Shown here one piece after another: positions 9,969 to 21,400 of a stretch of DNA of 64,000 nucleotides. The position numbers and the translations under genes were made by a program. The notes beneath the pieces are model-generated. The model worked only from the letters and a program-made list of their open reading frames with translations. It had not been told where the DNA came from and ran no database searches. Position 1 is the stretch's first letter. Every line of letters starts with the position of its first letter. Location: NCBI GenBank assembly GCA_023678885.1, contig CM042966.1, forward strand, positions 27,294,028 to 27,358,027, in the 5' to 3' direction. Origin of the DNA: Pogostemon cablin (Eukaryota > Streptophyta > Magnoliopsida > Lamiales > Lamiaceae).

Positions 9969-10845
9969 ATGAACGACTCTTCCATAACCACTGCATCCAC
10001 AGAAAATCCTTCCATCATAGCATTCAATATTGCTGCTCAAGCGCCACTGAAGCTCACATCAGCCAACTACACTGCATGGTCCTTTCAATTTCGTACGCTC
10101 ATAACCGGCTATGATTTGTTTGGATTCCTAGATGGCTCCAATCCTTGCCCAAGTAAGACAACTACTTCTGGCACGGTGCCTGTGCCGAATCCGTCCTTTG
10201 CTACTTGGAAACGATAAGATCAACTAATTTTAAGCGCGATCATTTGTGCTTTGACGCCTTCTTTGATTCCTTTCATTGCTACTGCAACAACATCACAATA
10301 AGCTTGGGAAACACTAGCAAACACATATGGGAAGCCATCACGTGGTCAAATTCTAGCACTCAAGAATCGATTACATAATCCGGTGAAACATACAAAGTCA
10401 ATTACTGAATTTATGCTCGAAATTAAAGGAGTCGTAGATGAATTATCTCTTCTTGGAGTACCAACTGATCCTGAGGATCTTTCCCTCAAAGTGCTTAATA
10501 GGCTTGATGAGTCATACACAGAACTATCTAATGCAATTTAAGCACGAGAGAATCCAATTCTCTTTGATGAATTGCATGAGAAGTTGCTAAGCACTGAAGC
10601 ACAAATTGCTTCACGCCCTATTGCTCATACAACCACCACTGCCACTGCCTTTTACTCTGGATCAACCAATCATCGTGGCTCATCTTACAATCCCAGATTT
10701 AAGCAACCCAATCCTAATCAACGTAGTCAGGCTCCACAGTCTTCTTCGGGTGGCCAGAATCGACAACACCAAAACTCATTTGGACAGCGTCCCTATTTAG
10801 GAAAATGTCAATTATGCAGTGAAACGGGTCATTCACACTCCAGTT
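9969..10845 (+). pseudogene. copia-1 Gag, broken
   Basis: Starts with an ATG at 9969 in a reasonable context after the leader. The N-terminal part has the copia Gag pattern LKLTSANYTAWSFQF and LFGFLDG. A TAA stops it at 10215-10217. The frame resumes through the middle region (10385-10560, another TAA near 10540) into a Gln/Ser/Asn-rich stretch. A CCHC zinc knuckle begins at 10805 (CQLCSETGH), but its last Cys is lost to a stop or frameshift. Gag would form the virus-like particle. This copy cannot make a full-length product. Confidence 0.85.
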
Positions 10846-13800
10846 AACTCACCTCAGACTCAAAGCCGCCCAGCCTATGTTTCTCCATCCGCCCACACTG
10901 CTACTTCTCATTTTACGACAACTGAATGGATACTTGACTCTGGTGTTTCTCATCACATCACAACAGACTTAGCAAATTTATCTCTCCATACCCTGTATGA
11001 CGGTACAGATAGCGTTGTGATTGGAGATGGTAAAGGTTTGAAAATTGCTCACATTGAAAATTTGACATTTTCCAATATAAATTCTCTTAGTTTTCCGGAC
11101 AGCCTGCATGTTCCTCACATATCAAGAAACTTGATATCAGTGTTACATCTTTGTGCTACAAATGATGTTGTTGTCTTATTCTTTGATTGTGACTTTCAGA
11201 TGAAGGATTGACGTACGGGGGACATTCGACTATGCGGACCTCGCGTTAATGGACTATACATCTGGCCGACGAGTAAACTCACTCCTACCGATTTTTCTTC
11301 CACCAGGCAATCCCTTCCCACTTGGCATTCTAGACTTGGTCATCCATCATCCAAAATTCTAGATTTAGTTATTTCTAGTAATAAATTGTTGATGAAGAAA
11401 TAATCACAGTTTTCTTGTGACTCTTGTAAGAGTGTCAAGAGCCATAAATTACCATTTTCTAATGCATCTCTTACATCCACTAAACCACTTGAATTAATTT
11501 TTTCTGATATGTGGACGTCTCCTATTTTATCAGAAGATGGTTGCAAGTATTATGTCATTTTTGTTGATCACTTCACCAAATATGTCTGGTTATATCCTTT
11601 GAAACACAAATCTGATGTTTTCTCAATATTTGTGGCTTATCAAGCGCTGGTTGAAAATTTCCTAAAAGCCAAAATAACCACACTTTATACAGATAATGGT
11701 GGAGAATTTATCGCTCTTCGCACCTTTCTTACTAAACATGGGATCAGCCATTTTACCACTCCTCCACACACACCTGAACACAATGGATGTTCTAAGCGCA
11801 GACATCGACATATTGTTGATACTGGATTGGCTCTACTTCATCAAGCCTCCATGCCTCTCACCTATTGGCCTTATGCTATGACAACAACCACTTATATTAT
11901 TAATCGTCTTCCCAAAATTGAGCTTTTCATGAAATCCTCATTTGAAACGCTTTTCACTCATCCACCTAATATTTTCAAGTTTCGTGTCTTCGGCTGTCAA
12001 TGTTACCCCTGGCTCCGTCCTTACTCTATGAATAAACTTGAAAATCGATCTCGTCCTTGTGTCTTTGTTGGGTATTCTCAAACACAGAGTGCTTATCTAT
12101 GTCTCGACGTTTCTTCTAAACGTCTCTATATATCTCGTCATGTTGATTTTATTGAAGATAAATTTCCATTTTCTTCAATCTCATCACCATCACCTGATAT
12201 TCCATCACCATCACTTGATATTCCCTTAACATCATGCATACCTACCCCAACACCCATACAACCCCAACACCCATACATTCCACACCTCCTGATCAGCCAG
12301 TCGTTGTATCGTCCCCCCGTCGCTCTCCTTCCCCAGACCCACCATTGGCTCATCATCAAATGATTACACGTTCTCGTAATCACATCTTCAAACCAAATCC
12401 AAGGTATGGTTTGACCATTGCTCTTAAGTCTGACATTGAACCTACCACTGTTTCTCAGGCTATCTCTGATCCTCGATGGAGGGATGCTATGTCCTCCGAA
12501 TTTTCCGCCCTACTGCACAATGGCACATAGAATTTACTTCCACCTGATAGATCTCAAAATGTGGTTGGGTGCAAATGGGTTTTTCGAATCAAAAGAAAAC
12601 CTGATGGTTCTGTTGAAAAGTTCAAAGACCATCTTGTTGCTAAAGGCTTTCATCAATGCCCGGGAATTGACTACTCTGAAACTTACAGCCCTGTCATGAA
12701 ACCAGCCACAGTCGTATTATCCTCAGTCTAGTTGTTTCCAAGAACTGGCCACTTCGCCAATTTGATGTGAATAATGCATTTTTACATGAGACTCTGTTGG
12801 ATGAAGTATATATGGCACAACCTCTGGGTTTCTCAGACAAAAATTTTCCATCCCATGTTTGCAAACTCCGAAAGTCTATTTATGGGTTGAAACAGGCACC
12901 CCGGACTTGGTATAATGCTCTTCAAAGCTTTCTTTTGTCCATGGGATTTATGCATACAAGGTCAGATGAATCTCTATTTGTCTACAAACGTGGTGAAATC
13001 ATTGCATACTTCCTTATGTACATCGACGATCTTGTTCTCATGGGAAATAATGATGCTTTCCTTCAAAATATTATCACTGCACTTGCCTCTCAATTCTCCA
13101 TTAAGGATCTGGGATCTATTTCATACTTCTTAGGTATTGAAGTTTTACGAACTCCTTCGTCATGTGTCCTTCTCCAGCGAAAATATATCACAGATCTTCT
13201 TGCCAAGCATAACATGCTTGACGCCAAGCCAGTTCAGACACCGATTGCTCCTGGTGTGAATCTTTCCTTACATGATGAAAGTAAGCTTATCGATGCCTCT
13301 TCTTATCGTCAAGTGCTTGGCAGCCTTCAATATCTCTTATTCACAAGACCAGATATTGCCTTTGTGGTCAACAAGCTCTCACAATTCATGCTTGCTCCTA
13401 CCGAACACCATTGGGGAGTTGTTAAACGGGTTCTTCGCTATCTTAATGGAACTCGGCATTTGGGGATAACGTTCTGTCGTGACTCTCCTCCATCTCTTCA
13501 TTGTTTTACTGACGCTGACTGGGCTGGGGATTGTGATGATCGAACTTCTACTGGAGCATATATCATATATCTTGGATCCAACCCTATATCATGGTCATCT
13601 CGAAAGCAACGTTCGGTAGCACGTTCTTCCACTGAAGCAGAATATCGCTCTATTGCAGCCGCCGCTGCCGAAGTTCAATGGACCAAGTCCATTCTCTCTG
13701 AACTTCATGTCACTGTATTTGCTACTCCTGTGATATATAGTGACAACATTGGAGCAACCTATCTCTGCTCAAATCCAGTGTTCCATTCTCAAATGAAACA

Positions 13801-13978
13801 CATTGTCATCGATTATCACTTTGTCCGTGACTTGGTCAAGTCGTCTCAACTTCGGGTATCACATGTCTCCTCGACTGATCAACTAGCCGATGCTCTTACT
13901 AAACCGCTATCACGTGCTCGTTTACAACTACTGATGTCCAAGATTGGTGTCACTAATAGTGCCCATCTTGAGGGGGCA
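10846..13978 (+). pseudogene. copia-1 Pol (protease-integrase-RT-RNase H), broken
   Basis: Protease is at about 10920-11010 with the catalytic triplet in WILDSGVSHH (the usual Ala after DSG is Val). Integrase follows, with the HHCC region at 11320-11440 containing a TAA near 11400. The catalytic acidic residues are seen as FSDMW (11505), YTDNGGEF (11690) and PEHNG (11775). Frameshifts or stops occur near 12360, 12530 and 12730. Reverse transcriptase then runs in an open 404-codon stretch (12767-13981) with YGLKQAPRTW and the active-site YIDD at 13018. RNase H follows with DADWAGD and ARSSTEAEYRS. Order and motifs identify copia Pol. Four or more disruptions rule out activity. Confidence 0.9.
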
Positions 13979-14096
13979 TGATAGGAGTATATATTTACTG
14001 TCCCACATTGGTTTTGTACAACATAGTGTGTATTGTTGTACTTGTATATGTAATAACATTTACTTGTAAATGAATTAAATTTTTTCAACCACAACA
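13979..14096 (+). repeat. 3' LTR of copia-1
   Basis: TGATAGGAG...CACAACA, 118 bp, preceded by a purine tract and followed by the target duplication TAGGG. Confidence 0.95.
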
Positions 14097-14154
14097 TAGG
14101 GGCGGACGCTAAAAATAGAAAAAAATGAGAGACTTCAATATTAGCAAACACTTG

Positions 14155-14587
14155 TGTCGATCACGAGTTTAAGATATGGTGTATAAATGATGTGACTATG
14201 ACATGTACTCGGTAAATCGAACATAATATGAGAGGGCGGGACAAGACTCCCTCCCAACTCGAGTTCTCTGGGAGGGAATATTTGTTCTTTTCTTAGAACA
14301 ATGGTACAGAACACAGGAATGTAGTCCCCATCCTGTCTGAGGCCTAATGCTGTATTTATAGGGGGGAGATGGGTTGAAATTAATTCGGTGGGTCCCTTGG
14401 ATTAAATGAGGCTTCGGGCGGTAATGGATGCTGATTGGCGCGCCTCATACCGCTGGTGGTATCCTTCTTACTCTGTGGGCGGTAATTAAGGCAAGTGGGC
14501 CCCCCAACTGGGAGAGGAGATATTGGGCTGGACTCCTGCAATGGGCTTAGTCCGTTGGTTGGGCCGGATTAACAATGCCCATCCACA
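14155..14587 (-). mobile_element. Probable solo LTR (433 bp)
   Basis: A GC-richer block starts TGTCGATC and ends ATCCACA, flanked by ACTTG on both sides (14150-14154 and 14588-14592). Read on the minus strand it starts TGTGGATGGGC, has a TATA-like CTATAAATAC near 14350-14360 and ends CA, the architecture of an LTR promoter. No internal domain or second LTR is present, so recombination between LTRs is the simplest explanation. The 5-bp flank match alone is weak. The promoter motif and composition shift add support. Confidence 0.6.
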
Positions 14588-14809
14588 ACTTGTGTGAACA
14601 TAATTTACACGTGCACTTTAATTTATCGATTAATTTTTAGTACGTAAAAAATTATTCAAAATTTGAGAAGTAATATTTTTTATATAAAAAATAATAATTT
14701 ATCCTTTCAAAAATTAATTTTTATATATTAAAAAATAATTTAAAAAATATAGTACATATGAACCGAATTCACATCTTCCCCACTTAGATATCAATTGTCA
14801 ATAGTATTA

Positions 14810-15360
14810 GAGCATCTATATGTGGTAGCAATTTCTTTTTCTACACTCTGGATGAGGTGTTTATTTGGCAAAATATTTAGGCGTCTTTAGGGCCAATAAA
14901 CAAAGGGAGCTAGTATATGACAATTTGAGTTGGTTATTAGCTTGCAAAAATTAATTAATTCTGCCACTAGCCCGCCTGCTACTATATTTTAATTTGTCAA
15001 TAAACAATATTTCAATGCTTGATCTTGTTCCCACCAATTATGTGATATGTTTTTTGAATTATTATTAGTACTCTTTATTCAATGCAAAATAAATGTATTC
15101 GTTTGTTATAAATAAATAAATTCATACTGTATTTATTATAAAATTATATTTATGTTATAAAAAATGAAATAACACTCACCTGATCAATAATTTTATATTA
15201 CACATAAATAAATTAATTAATATCGTCTTTGGTGAGACAACAATAGCACACCAATAACATATATTATATTTAATTAGGTATTTAAGCGGGTTTATATAAG
15301 AAATTTTAAATTTATTGTGACAGGGTAAGGGCCTAAGGGGAGGGAAGATGAGGATGCTCT
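14810..15360. mobile_element. Possible PIF/hAT-like MITE
   Basis: Left end TTAGAGCATCTATATGTGG and right end GATGAGGATGCTCTGGTTTAA are imperfect inverted repeats of the GAGCATC type common in plant MITEs. The interior is AT-rich and non-coding. The target duplication is not clear. Confidence 0.4.
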
Positions 15361-15789
15361 GGTTTAATATTTTTTATTTTTTATTTTGCTAATTTTTTCT
15401 TTTATTTTTTTAAAAAACATTAAAATATTTTATACAAAGAAAGTACTCTAAATGTAACAGTTTAAAAATTTATTCAAAATACAGCTAAAAATTCAACTAA
15501 ACATCTAAGGTAATCAACCTCAAAATTAATAATTTGTAAGCTGTCGTTTTAATTCATGAATTTACAGCTGATTCCATTTGTTTGAAATTGCATTCAAACA
15601 ATTATAAATAATTATAATAATAAATTTATAAATTCCTTCTCATGATCCTATCAATCCACAAGTTAAAAGATAGCGAAGATTAGCTCTAATTAAGGTTTAA
15701 TTAGTCTATGGGCCAAAGTTGAAACAAATAAGAAAAAATGGGATGCCACTTGTCTTAGATCTGAGGACTGTATTGGAGTTCAATTCACG

Positions 15790-16430
15790 TACTCTCACCT
15801 GTCTTATATTTATTTGCATTGTCGTAGATATAATGTTTAAGAAAGTTAATTTTAGATCAACTTTAAATATTATTATTAACTTTTGGATGGAAATTTAGTA
15901 TTTTTAGAAAATAAATAAATTATAAATTATGTTAAAACATTTAGACTATAATTTGAACAGGATTTTCACAAAATAGAGAATATCTTTTAATTTAAAAAAA
16001 ATCATATTTTATTATGATCCAACTTACTCTTTATAAATGTTATCATTTCCAATGTCCATTTATGATAAAATTTTTCTATTATACCATCTTTTAAGTAAAA
16101 ATTGAAAGAAAAGTAAATAACATTTACAATAAATTATGAAGACTGCTCTTGGTTCTTCAAATTTGATGAGTGAATATGATTCTCTAAACTTAAATATTAA
16201 AATAAAGAATATGTTGGAGTCTACTTTTATTAAAATTTTCTTCAAAATATGATTTTTTTACAGTAGCTTTGGATATGCTTTTGTGTTTTTGTGTGTTAAA
16301 TGAGAATAGTAAATTTGTAATTGAGATATAATTTAAGATTATGAATTGATGTGATTTTTTTTATTATGTAATGTAGTTAAGACGAACGAAAACAAAAAGT
16401 GTGAAATTTAATAAGGGAAAGGAGTATAAT
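15790..16430. mobile_element. Degenerate Stowaway-like MITE with internal insertion
   Basis: The left part (15790-15955) matches the element at 21034-21315 (GTAGATA.AA.GTTTAAGAAA and ATTTTTAG..AATAAATAAATTATAAA). The right part (16280-16430) matches its other end (GACGAACGAAAAC.AAAAGTGTGAA). About 300 bp between has no match and is presumably a later insertion. Confidence 0.5.
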
Positions 16431-16640
16431 AATTTATTAAATATATACCGTGATGGTTGTTCAATTTGTTTATTCAATGTGGTTGTGGTTTGTATTTGAT
16501 TTTTTTTTTAATCCGAATCGTTTTATATTTTCTAATTTATCTTTTAACGGACGGTTCACATTTAAAAAAAAAATTATATTTGCTTCCAATTAAAAAATTG
16601 AGAGATGGTTGCATAAATCCTATTTCTCCCATAACAAATA

Positions 16641-16893
16641 CTCCATCTGTCCCAAAGACAAGTTCCCAGTAAGAAAAAATTACTTTTTTCTTTACTTTTA
16701 TGGGTAGTTTGGTACTTTTAGTTAATAAATAAATTATAAAGTAAGTTGTGTGAGTTGTAAAGGGGTGTCAATTTTGAAATTAAAGTGTATTGTGAGATTA
16801 TTGATTTGTATATATTTCCTTATTTGGGGTGTGAACTTGTTTATGAGACAGACAAAAATAGAAAATGTGAATTTGTTTATGGGACGAAAGGAG
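16641..16893. mobile_element. Stowaway-type MITE (253 bp)
   Basis: TA flanks, start CTCCATCTGTCCC, end GGGACGAAAGGAG. It is the reverse-complement relative of 6234-6504. Confidence 0.85.
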
Positions 16894-17238
16894 TAAAAGA
16901 TATAACATGATTGGAGTAGTTGCCCCAACTTCTTGTTACGGGATGTTCTGTGATACATTAGTGTAACTGTAACATCTGCTTATGGAATGACATATGTTGG
17001 GGTGGAGAAATCCAATCTCTTATCCCAAGGATTGACTTAGTGTATAATTTCTCTTATTTCTCTTACGTGTCACTCATTCAACGGAGTAAGACAAGAAATA
17101 TCACATCAAAATGACACAGAAGATCAAGACAAGCATTGTTGCTAAAAGTTATGCACATAAGGAGTTTTTTCAATATCTTATTCGGTAGATATTTTAACTA
17201 TTAATTTATGATCAAAATCATAATATCATTTATCAGTG

Positions 17239-17464
17239 CTCCCTCCATCCCTTGGTAAGAGTCTCATTTGTTTTTGGGTACGTGGATTAATGAGTATTAT
17301 TATTTAATGTGTAGTGGGTAGTTGTATTAGTGGGTACGTGAGCCCTATATTTTAATTGTATTAGTGGGTGTGGATGGGTCCCATGTGTCCAAAAAAGAAA
17401 ATGAGATCTTTGGGTGAGACAGCCAAAATAATAAAATGAGACTCTTACCTAGGGACAGAGGGAG
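17239..17464. mobile_element. Stowaway-type MITE (226 bp)
   Basis: Start CTCCCTCCATCCCTTGG, end CTAGGGACAGAGGGAG. The right flank is TA and the left flank TG is probably mutated TA. The interior has ATTAATGAGTATTATTATT. Confidence 0.85.
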
Positions 17465-17624
17465 TATATTATAATTTCATATATTAAACCTATTTTTCAA
17501 ATTTTATTTTATACTTTATTATATTTAAAATAAAATTTTATCTATTACAGTGTATAATTTTTATGATTTTAAATCTTGAATGGGTAGTTTTATATTTTTC
17601 ACTTCCCTAATTGATAAAAATATA

Positions 17625-17852
17625 CTCCCTTTATCCGCTCGAAAGAGGGTCTTTTTTCCATTTTGGTTGTCCGTTCCAAAGAAGATCATTTTCTTTTTTA
17701 CACACATGAGACCCACACACACCCACTAATACAACTAAAATATGGGATCCACACTTCCACTAATACAACCATCCACTACACATTAAATAATAATACTCTT
17801 TAATCAATGTACACAAAAGCAAAATGTCCTCTCTCGGGGCGGACGGAGGGAG
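17625..17852. mobile_element. Stowaway-type MITE (228 bp)
   Basis: TA flanks, start CTCCCTTTATCCGCTCG, end GGGGCGGACGGAGGGAG. The interior is in inverted orientation relative to 17239-17464. Confidence 0.85.
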
Positions 17853-18040
17853 TATAAATAAATAAAATTAGATAGTTAATTAGATAGTTAATCTATCTTT
17901 AAACTCCTTAAAAGAGAAATTATCCAAGTTCGTTCTTTAATTATATCCGATTCTAATTTTATTTCTTTTCTATTTGCAATTCTCATATTAGATCATTTTA
18001 TATTCAATTTTGGTTATTTTTGTCTAAATTTAGTCCAACT

Positions 18041-18206
18041 TGTCTTTTATGTCATGATTTGTCCTATTTTAATGAAAAAAATTAAAACATAAAAAAACTA
18101 TATTTGATAAAAGGACTAAAATTTGTCCTTTATGTCATAATTGTCATATTTTGATGAAAATTTTTGAAACATAAAAGAACTATATTTGATAAAAGGACTA
18201 ACATTG
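18041..18206 (+). repeat. 83-bp direct tandem duplication upstream of BAHD gene 1
   Basis: Units 18041-18123 and 18124-18206 both run from TGTC.TTTATGTCAT.ATT to ACTATATTTGATAAAAGGAC (final block identical). It ends about 210 bp before the start codon, so it lies in the likely promoter. Confidence 0.85.
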
Positions 18207-18327
18207 AAAAAAAAAAAAGGAAAAAAATAATAATTAAGAATTGAATTAAAAAAAAAATATTTGGGATTTACTATCATAGTTTCCCCTCCAAATAAAGAAT
18301 GAAAGTTGAGTCCAACCCTAGGAACAG

Positions 18328-18336
18328 TATATATAG
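18328..18336 (+). promoter_or_regulatory. Candidate TATA box of BAHD gene 1
   Basis: TATATATAG lies about 80 bp before the ATG at 18416. The A/C-rich sequence between (ACTCACACACCAACAAACAC) looks like a plant 5' leader. Position and sequence fit. No expression evidence is available. Confidence 0.55.
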
Positions 18337-18415
18337 TGATGGTTGATTGTTCAAAGTTGAGCATCTCTAATCACTCACACACCAACAAACACTAAATTCA
18401 AATTAATTAAGAATA

Positions 18416-21400
18416 ATGGAGATAGAGGTGAAGGAGTCAACAATGGTGAAGCCAATGATTGGCAAGCCAAGCACCACCCTCATGCTCTCCAATTTGGACC
18501 TCACTGCGCCTTACATTCACGTTCCCGGTCTCCTCTTCTACCGCTCCACCGGCGCCTCCGGCTTCTTTGACTCAGCCACTGTGAAGGCAGCGCTCAGCCG
18601 TGTCCTGGTGGAGTTCTACCCCATGGCTGGGAGGCTGCAGAAGAATAGCAGCGGTCGCCTCGAAATCAACTGCAACGGCGAGGGGGCGTCATTCGTTGAG
18701 GCGGAATGCCAAGGCATTCTGCGGGACGACTTCGGTGATTTCGTCCCCAAGCCGGAGATGAGAGTCCTCACGCCTCCGGTGGAATATTCTCTCGGAATTT
18801 CCTCCTACCCGCTCTTGCTGGTGCAGGTATTCCATGATGATTATATATCTTGGGAAAATATCAATTTTGGTAGTCTAGGATATGTCAAATCCAACTTTAG
18901 TCCTTAAGTTTAGTAATTTTTCAAAAGTAGTCATCCGATGTCCGCTTTTAGTCCTTTTGGTTCGTTTTTGGTCATTTTTGTCCAATTTTGGTCCTCTAGG
19001 ATAAGCCAAATAAGGACTAAAAATTGACAAAAATGACTAAAAACGGACACTGGAGGATCACTTTTGAAAAATTACCAAACATGAGGACTAAAGTTGAATT
19101 TGGCACATCCTTAAGAATCAAAATTGATATTATCCCTATACATCTACATAAATCCCAAATTAAATATCATACATTCCGTTTTCATTCATTTAACATTAAA
19201 CTTTGTTATTAAAAAAAGAAACATCCATCAATCTCACTTCTAAAAGTTTATCTTAATTACAAATTTATTTAATCTCATCCAACACTTATAACATATTTTT
19301 ATAATTTATTTATTATTATTTAAAAATACTATATTACCTTCTAAAAATCAATTAAATTGGTCAAAACAAAAATTTTCTTAAACTACGTATTGATAATGAT
19401 GCAAAAATAAGTTGAGATGGAGAGAGTATTATACTACAGTTAATTGCTAAAAAAAATCTTCTAGATTAGTGCTAAGTTTTTAAATTTTGCTAATATGCAC
19501 ACGATTTGAAATATGTGTTGCTTTTATGATCAAGTTTTTATAAAACATAGTTAACGCAATTATTAAGAGTTGAACTAAATGTAAAGACAACTATGTATTC
19601 TGACTATCTTGTACAATTTGATACGAAATGTAACATCTATATTAAAGTTTGAGTCTTTATATGGAAAATTTCAAACATCAGAATTATTCTTCAATAATTG
19701 AAGTAAATATATGGATTAATTTGTAATCAAGCCTAATACATGCTCCATGTATTATCTTCTTTCCATAAAAAATGTTTCACGCATATTGTTACACATTTAA
19801 AAAAAAAAATAAAGATATTATTTAATTACGTGCTTTAATATTTTTTTTAGATAATATATAAATTGTGGAGTGTCTTATAATATACAGTGATAATATTGAA
19901 ATTTACGTGTATTTTGACATTATTAAAAGATTTTTTTTAAACAAAAAAGTTCTATGAGATGGTGAAAGTTAAAACTAATTTGATTTTGGAACATGTTTTC
20001 ACTTTGCTAAGCTTGTCAAGTTCAACACATTTTAATTCATTTATAAGCTTTGCAAGTAAAATAAATGTGACGTGGCGTTATCTTTTATTTTCCTAATTAT
20101 TTATTTTTAGATATAATTAATTTTCTGAATTATTATTGAGAGTATTATATTTAATATTGATGTTATGACATTATAAGATAATATTATATCAAAATGATCA
20201 GATTGATTAAAATTTATAGTAAAACGTAGATGTACATTTCAAAAGATATGTATTAAAAAATAATTGATAAAGTGGGATTTGCAATAATTTAAAGAGTAAT
20301 TTTTTTATTTAAAAGAGTAATAATTTATGTCCCTAAAAACAAAATTATCATGTATTAAAGAGTAATGGTTGAAAATAAGGTTTACGTTACACAACTACTC
20401 CCTCCGTCCCAAGCAAATAGGAGTATTTACTTTTTGCACGTAAATTAAGGAGTATTATTATTTTATGTAAAGTGGGTATGTGTATTAGAGAAATATGATT
20501 GGTAGTAGTGGGTCATTGGTGGGACCTTTTACTAAAAGAAGAAAATTGTACGATTTGAACGGGACGCCCAATATAGTAAAATTGTGCTATTTGGGTAGAA
20601 CGGAGGGAGTATTTGTCTAATAAAAAATAATAATAATTACAGGTGACGCGTTTCAAATGTGGTGGTGTGTGCTTGGGTACAGCGATTCACCATTTAGTCG
20701 CGGACGGGTCAGCCATCTTGCATTTTATGAAAACGTGGTGCGCCATGTCTCGCGGCCTCGACGCCGCCGCTGTACCCGTCAACGACCGTGGTATTCTGGC
20801 GGCACGCAGCCCTCCTCAGCCGCAGTTCAGCCATGTGGAGTACCAACCACTACCAATAATGAAAAGTAATACTCTCCCCGTCCCTTCGGAAACTGACGTG
20901 GCTGTCGTGAAGGTAACGCTAGACCAAATATTTTTTCTCAAGGCTAAATGTCAACAACTTGATCCGCATATGACTTGTACTACATACGAGGTGCTCGCAG
21001 GTAATTTTATTATTTATTTATTATTATTATTTACTCCCTCGGTCTTGGAGAAGCTTGCATCGTTACTGTAGATACGAAGTTTAAGAAAAATTATTTTTTG
21101 ATCAACTTTATTTACTTTTGGAGGATATTGTAGTATTTTTAGGTGATAAATAAATTATAAAATATGTTACGTGTGTCAGGTGGAGTGATTAATTTGTAAT
21201 TAAGATAAACTTTTGAGGTTAGGAATTAGTGTGATGTTTCCTTTTATGGGTGATGCAAACTATTGTGGGACGAACGAAAACGGAAAGTGTGAAGTTTATT
21301 GTGGGACAGAGGTAGCATAAAATATATTGTGTGGGCAAATTAGTTAATTCATACTAAAAGGTTCAAACCTAGGCCAACCTAATGAGGTAAACACTCGTGT

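Larger units (their letters stand above)
9667..14096 (+). mobile_element. Ty1/copia retrotransposon copia-1, decayed, 118-bp LTRs
   Basis: Full-length layout: LTR 9667-9784, primer site 9785-9796 (TGGTATAAGAGC, one base off the initiator-Met site), gag, protease, integrase, reverse transcriptase, RNase H, purine tract (GAGGGGGCA, near 13970-13978), LTR 13979-14096. The target duplication TAGGG (9662-9666 and 14097-14101) is perfect. Integrase lies before reverse transcriptase, the copia order. The LTRs differ at about 6 of 118 positions. Several stops and frameshifts interrupt the frame. The very short LTRs and the Gag pattern (PLKLTSANYTAWSFQ) recall the Ale/Retrofit lineage, which is a tentative assignment. 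Confidence 0.95.

Noticed and set aside
12138..12383. Minus-strand Gly/Trp-rich frame in copia-1
   Set aside because: Antisense shadow of the low-complexity integrase-RT linker.
20657..20869. Second frame over exon 2 of BAHD gene 1
   Set aside because: Out-of-frame shadow of the HxxxD exon.
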